Origin: Verrucomicrobiales bacterium
GTDB taxonomy: Bacteria; Verrucomicrobiota; Verrucomicrobiia; Limisphaerales; UBA1100
Length of the DNA stretch: 33,352 bases
Assembly: GCA_005809105.1 (NCBI GenBank)
Contig: SYLI01000084.1
Location: 1-33,352 of the forward strand
Direction of reading: 5' to 3'
A model generated the notes under the pieces. It worked only from the letters and a program-made list of their open reading frames with translations, made no database searches and was not told where the DNA came from. The translations under genes and the position numbers were made by a program. This document shows positions 30,407-33,352 of the stretch, piece after piece. Within the stretch, counting starts at the first letter, position 1, and the number at the start of each line of letters is the position of its first letter.

Positions 30407-30421
30407 GCAGCGGAGGGGTGG

Positions 30422-31414
30422 ATGCCTGAGCGGTTGCAACTGGGTTTTGACAACTACGCGCTGCGCTCGATGGACTGGAAGGCGCCGCGGCTCGTGGACT
30501 ACGCGATCCAACAGCGGCTTGATGTGCTGCTGCTCTCCACCCCCGACGTGTTTGAATCGCACGATGCTGCGGCGCTGTCCGATCTGCGACGGCGAGCGGC
30601 GGACGGCGGTGTGGCGTTGCAGGCGGGTATGCTGAGCATCTGTCCCTCGTCGCAACTCTTTGATGCGCGGCGCGGCGCAGCACAGGAGCAGTTGAAGGCG
30701 GTCATCCGCATCGCGCAGGCGGTGGGCTCTCCTGTCGCCCGCTGTGTCTTGGGCATCGTGCATGACCGCAACCATTCCGGTGGCATCGGCCCGCTGATTG
30801 AGGAAACCGTCACCGTATTGCGGGAGGTGCGCACCTTCGCAGTGGATCATGGAGTGCGGATTGCGGTGGAGAACCACGCGGGCGACCTGCAGGCGCGCGA
30901 GCTGGTTCAACTCATCCAGGCGGCCGGCGAGGATTTTGTGGGTGCTTTGGTGGATGCAGGCAACGCCACGTGGGCGCTGGAGGATCCACTTGAGAACTTG
31001 AGGCAGCTCTGCCCGTACGCGATCACCACGGGCCTTCGCGATTCCCGATTGTGGGCAACGGACACGGGCGCAACGCTCGAATGGACCGCCATGGGCGCGG
31101 GCAATGTGGACTGGAGGGAATACTTTCGCGTGTTCAGAGAGCTGTGCCCGCGTGTCCCGGTGATTCTGGAAACGATCCCGGCACGGCGTTTTAAACTCCC
31201 CTTCCTTCGCCGCGAGTTTTGGGCACCCTATCCCGAGGCACGTGCGGGCGAGTTCGCCGCATTCCTCGCCATGGCCGCGCGTGGGTGTGCGCCGACATCC
31301 TTGATCGCGCAGGCGGAGATGGACCGGCAGGCAGACGATCCGGCCGTCCAGCTCGCTTGCTTGGAAGAGAGCCTGCGCTATTGTCGCGACGAACTGGGTC
31401 TGGGCTCGCACTAG
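30422..31414 (+). CDS. Cytoplasmic xylose-isomerase-like TIM-barrel protein, paralogue of the preceding gene
   Basis: A 330-aa protein aligning over its whole length with the preceding one: LGFDNYALRSMDWKAPRLVD, VFESHDAAALSDLRRRA, LSICPSSQLFD, VRIAVENHAGDLQARELVQLI, ALVDAGNATWALEDPLENL, TGLRDSRLW, EWTAMGAGNVDWREYF and VILETIP. It has no signal peptide, so it should act in the cytoplasm. The ATG at 30422 has a strong Shine-Dalgarno, GGAGG at 30412-30416. The spacing of 15 bases from the paralogue's stop indicates cotranscription. The substrate is unknown. Residues that differ from the paralogue cluster in the C-terminal ~70 aa. Confidence 0.85.
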   Translation: MPERLQLGFDNYALRSMDWKAPRLVDYAIQQRLDVLLLSTPDVFESHDAAALSDLRRRAADGGVALQAGMLSICPSSQLFDARRGAAQEQLKAVIRIAQAVGSPVARCVLGIVHDRNHSGGIGPLIEETVTVLREVRTFAVDHGVRIAVENHAGDLQARELVQLIQAAGEDFVGALVDAGNATWALEDPLENLRQLCPYAITTGLRDSRLWATDTGATLEWTAMGAGNVDWREYFRVFRELCPRVPVILETIPARRFKLPFLRREFWAPYPEARAGEFAAFLAMAARGCAPTSLIAQAEMDRQADDPAVQLACLEESLRYCRDELGLGSH

Positions 31415-31429
31415 CGCGGGCAGTGGGAG

Positions 31430-32299
31430 TCAGACATCGCAGATCCGGACGCCTTGTTGCAGCGAGGCGAGCTTGTCCGCGCGTTTGGGAATGAACTCCT
31501 GAGCAACGTATCCCTTAAATCCAGTCTCCACGATGGCCCGCATGACGGCGACGTAGTTGAGCTCCTGCGTGTCGTCAATTTCGTTGCGTCCAGGCACACC
31601 GCCAGTGTGGTAGTGGGCAATGTAGTCCTTGAAAAGCCGGATGCGCCGGATCACGTCGCCTTCCATGATCTGCATGGGGGAGATGTCGAAAAGGAGCTTC
31701 ATGCGAGGGGACGCGATCCGTTTGCAAACCTCCACACCCCATTCGGTGCGGTCGCACTGATAATCCATGTGGTCCACGCGGCTGTTTAAGAGCTCCATGA
31801 CGAGGGTGACCTTGTGCTTCTCGGCCGTGGCCATGACCCGCTTGAGGCCGGTGACACAGTGTTCAATGCCGCGCTCGTCGGACAATCCATCCCGGTTGCC
31901 CGAGAAGCAGATGAGATTGACGAATCCCGCGGCCGCAACCTCCTTGATGCGCTGCTCGTAGGCGGCCACCAGCCGGTCGTGGTGTTCCAGCCGGTTCCAT
32001 GCCTTGGCAATGCCGCCCAATCCCTCCACGACGGGATTACTGACCATCGCGCAGACAAGCCCGTGCTTCTTGAGCGTGGGAAAGTCCACCGGATTGAGCA
32101 GCTCCACCGACTCCAATCCCATCGCCTTGCCCGCATGGCAGAGTTCCTCCAGCGGGATGGTGCCGTAGCACCACCGGCAGACCGAATGGCGGATGCGCCC
32201 CTTGAGGCCCGGCGCGGTTTCGGCTGCATCAAGCCGCTGCGCGAGCGAGAGTGCGGCTGTGGCGGTGAGCAGTGCGCGGCGAGAGAGGGGTTGTCTCAT
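31430..32299 (-). CDS. Exported hydroxypyruvate-isomerase-like TIM-barrel protein
   Basis: A 289-aa protein with a Tat-like signal (PLSRRALLTATAALSLAQRL) and a xylose-isomerase-like barrel of the Hyi subgroup: HSVCRWCYGTIPLEELCHAG, LESVELLNPVDFPTLKKHG, LICFSGNRDGLSDERG, VTLVMELLNSRVDHMDY with a metal-ligand glutamate, MKLLFDISPMQIMEGDV, IAHYHTGGVPGRNEID and YVAQEFIPKR. Hydroxypyruvate isomerase converts hydroxypyruvate to tartronate semialdehyde; exported members probably use other substrates. It converges on the tandem barrels with 15 bases between the stops and is divergent from trpF. Confidence 0.85.
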   Translation of the reverse strand: MRQPLSRRALLTATAALSLAQRLDAAETAPGLKGRIRHSVCRWCYGTIPLEELCHAGKAMGLESVELLNPVDFPTLKKHGLVCAMVSNPVVEGLGGIAKAWNRLEHHDRLVAAYEQRIKEVAAAGFVNLICFSGNRDGLSDERGIEHCVTGLKRVMATAEKHKVTLVMELLNSRVDHMDYQCDRTEWGVEVCKRIASPRMKLLFDISPMQIMEGDVIRRIRLFKDYIAHYHTGGVPGRNEIDDTQELNYVAVMRAIVETGFKGYVAQEFIPKRADKLASLQQGVRICDV

Positions 32300-32398
32300 G
32301 GCAGATTCGGGTGGGCCTTCACTTCACCCCGCGGTGGTGCCGCCGTCAACCACCCAATTCGCGTTGCCCAGCGGCGCGGGAAGACCGAAGCTAAGGGC

Positions 32399-33016
32399 GT
32401 GGCGGCCATCGTCAAAATCTGCGGCATCACTTGCGTTGAAGACGCGCTCATCGCGGCCGACGCCGGCGCCGACGCCGTGGGGCTCATGTTTTATGACGGC
32501 AGCCCACGCCACGTGTCGGTGGGGCGCGCTGGCGAAATCCATCGGGCACTGCCGCCGCACATCTCGCGTGTCGGTGTCTTTGTGAATGCCGACGCCGCGG
32601 AAGTCACGCAAGCCATCGCCGCCTGCGGGCTCTCCATCCTGCAGTTTCATGGCGAGGAGACGCCCGAATTCTGTAGGCAATTCCCACTCATGACCGTGAA
32701 GGCGTTTCGCGTGAGCGATGCCCAGTCGCTCTCGCCGCTGCAAAAATACGCCACCGACGCGTGGCTTCTTGACGCGCATATCCCTGACGCACGCGGGGGG
32801 ACTGGCACGCGCTTCAACTGGGACCTTGCTGTGGAAGCTCAAAAGTTGGGCCGGCCCATTCTCCTTGCCGGCGGCCTCACTCCGGAAAATGTGGGCGAGG
32901 CCATAGCGCGCGTGCAGCCCTTTGGGGTGGATGTGTCCTCGGGCGTGGAGTTGGCGCCCGGTCGCAAATGCCCGGAGAAGGTGCGCGCCTTCGTCGCGGC
33001 GGCGCGGTCTGCCTGA
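32399..33016 (+). CDS. trpF: Phosphoribosylanthranilate isomerase
   Basis: A 205-aa (beta/alpha)8 enzyme converting phosphoribosylanthranilate to its ribulose form in tryptophan synthesis. The catalytic cysteine sits in VKICGITCVEDAL and the aspartate in LLDAHIPDARGGTGTRFNWDL. VGLMFYDGSPRHV, RVGVFVN, ILQFHGEETPEFC, ILLAGGLTPENVGEAI and GVDVSSGVELAPGRKCPEKV follow as expected. The start is GTG 32399, the only start codon giving a normal N-terminus; AAGGG lies immediately before it, too close to be an ordinary Shine-Dalgarno. trpB follows after 43 bases. Confidence 0.95.
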   Translation: MAAIVKICGITCVEDALIAADAGADAVGLMFYDGSPRHVSVGRAGEIHRALPPHISRVGVFVNADAAEVTQAIAACGLSILQFHGEETPEFCRQFPLMTVKAFRVSDAQSLSPLQKYATDAWLLDAHIPDARGGTGTRFNWDLAVEAQKLGRPILLAGGLTPENVGEAIARVQPFGVDVSSGVELAPGRKCPEKVRAFVAAARSA

Positions 33017-33059
33017 AAGGTTTTTGCGTCGCCAGGGGTTTTTGTGCTAAGCGGAGCGT

Positions 33060-33352
33060 GTGAGCGAGATTGAGAGCGAACCATTGCCCGACCGGCACGG
33101 GCGGTTCGGGTCTTTCGGCGGCAGATTCGTCCCCGAAACGCTGATGCACCCGCTGCTCGAGCTCGAGCGCGAGTACTTTCGCGCGCAGCACGACGTGGCG
33201 TTTCAAACCGAGCTGGCCTACTACCTTCGCGAGTTCTGCGGGCGCCCCACGCCCTTGTATCTGGCAGAGCGTCTGACACGCGAGCTGGGCGGCGCCAAGG
33301 TGTATCTCAAGCGCGAGGACTTGCTGCACACCGGCGCCCACAAGATCAACAA
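33060..33352 (+). CDS. trpB: Tryptophan synthase beta chain (5' part)
   Basis: The first 97 codons of trpB, cut by the right edge. The protein starts (from GTG 33060) with an acidic stretch and then [20 protein letters not shown], followed by [38 protein letters not shown] when its segments are read together. K95 in HTGAHKIN is the PLP-binding lysine. It joins indole and serine to tryptophan. GGAG at 33053-33056, three bases before the GTG, serves as a short Shine-Dalgarno. trpA would be expected beyond the window. Confidence 0.96.
   Translation, partial: MSEIESEPLPDRHGRFGSFGGRFVPETLMHPLLELEREYFRAQHDVAFQTELAYYLREFCGRPTPLYLAERLTRELGGAKVYLKREDLLHTGAHKIN

Noticed and set aside
29723-31411. A 562-codon open frame on the minus strand across the tandem TIM-barrel genes
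   Set aside because: It is antisense to two clearly homologous proteins and has no recognisable domain; long antisense frames are expected at this GC content.
1-33352. CRISPR arrays, insertion sequences, prophage or integrase genes
   Set aside because: No regularly spaced direct repeats, transposase motifs or terminal inverted repeats were seen; the single tRNA has no downstream integrase or duplicated 3' end in view.

Overview
This is a GC-rich bacterial chromosome segment, densely coding, with very short intergenic gaps and many ATGA, GTGA and TGATG gene overlaps. The best guess is a member of the PVC group, probably Verrucomicrobiota. The reasons are Tat-exported Gfo/Idh/MocA oxidoreductases, planctomycete-type cytochrome c domains fused to a SUMF1 domain, several xylose-isomerase-like TIM barrels with Tat signals, and an Lnt-type lipoprotein acyltransferase pointing to a diderm envelope. 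This is inference from gene families; no marker gene fixes the phylum.

Layout. 1-3952 (minus): a carbohydrate-type operon of a NagB-like deaminase, a Gfo/Idh/MocA oxidoreductase, a SUMF1-domain protein and a serine hydrolase cut by the window edge. 4062-6421 (plus): hisD and hisC. 6428-6883 (minus): a YacP/Rae1-like NYN protein. 6983-9403 (plus): an FmdB zinc ribbon, acylphosphatase, metallophosphoesterase and a GT9 glycosyltransferase, followed by an exported unknown (9467-10333). 10337-15429 (minus): an aldo/keto reductase and agmatine deiminase, then ilvB behind an apparent leader-peptide attenuator, then an exported LamG-like/Cache-like protein. 15525-20261 (plus): lnt, prfB with the +1 frameshift site, trpC and a response regulator/PP2C phosphatase, the last three overlapping by ATGA. 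20297-20373: tRNA-Pro(GGG). 20428-21989: PLP histidine decarboxylase and a tandem-ACT protein. 22069-26269: cytochrome c/SUMF1 fusion, Tat Gfo/Idh/MocA and ApbE lipoprotein. 26280-29226 (minus): HAD phosphatase, an unrecognised 368-aa protein and an RfaE-like PfkB kinase, all overlapping. 29318-32299: three xylose-isomerase-like TIM barrels, two of them tandem paralogues. 32399-33352: trpF and the start of trpB.

The most interesting signals are regulatory. (1) A minus-strand ilvB leader at 13267-13427 has a promoter, a 23-codon leader peptide with an Ile-Gly-Val-Val-Val run, competing hairpins and a textbook intrinsic terminator. (2) Many transcription-unit starts carry a -35/-10 pair placed so close to the start codon that the mRNA should be leaderless or nearly so. 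(3) A strong intrinsic terminator lies inside the signal-peptide codons of apbE. No mobile element, CRISPR array or phage gene was seen, and no stretch above about 200 bases lacks a gene or a recognisable regulatory element.
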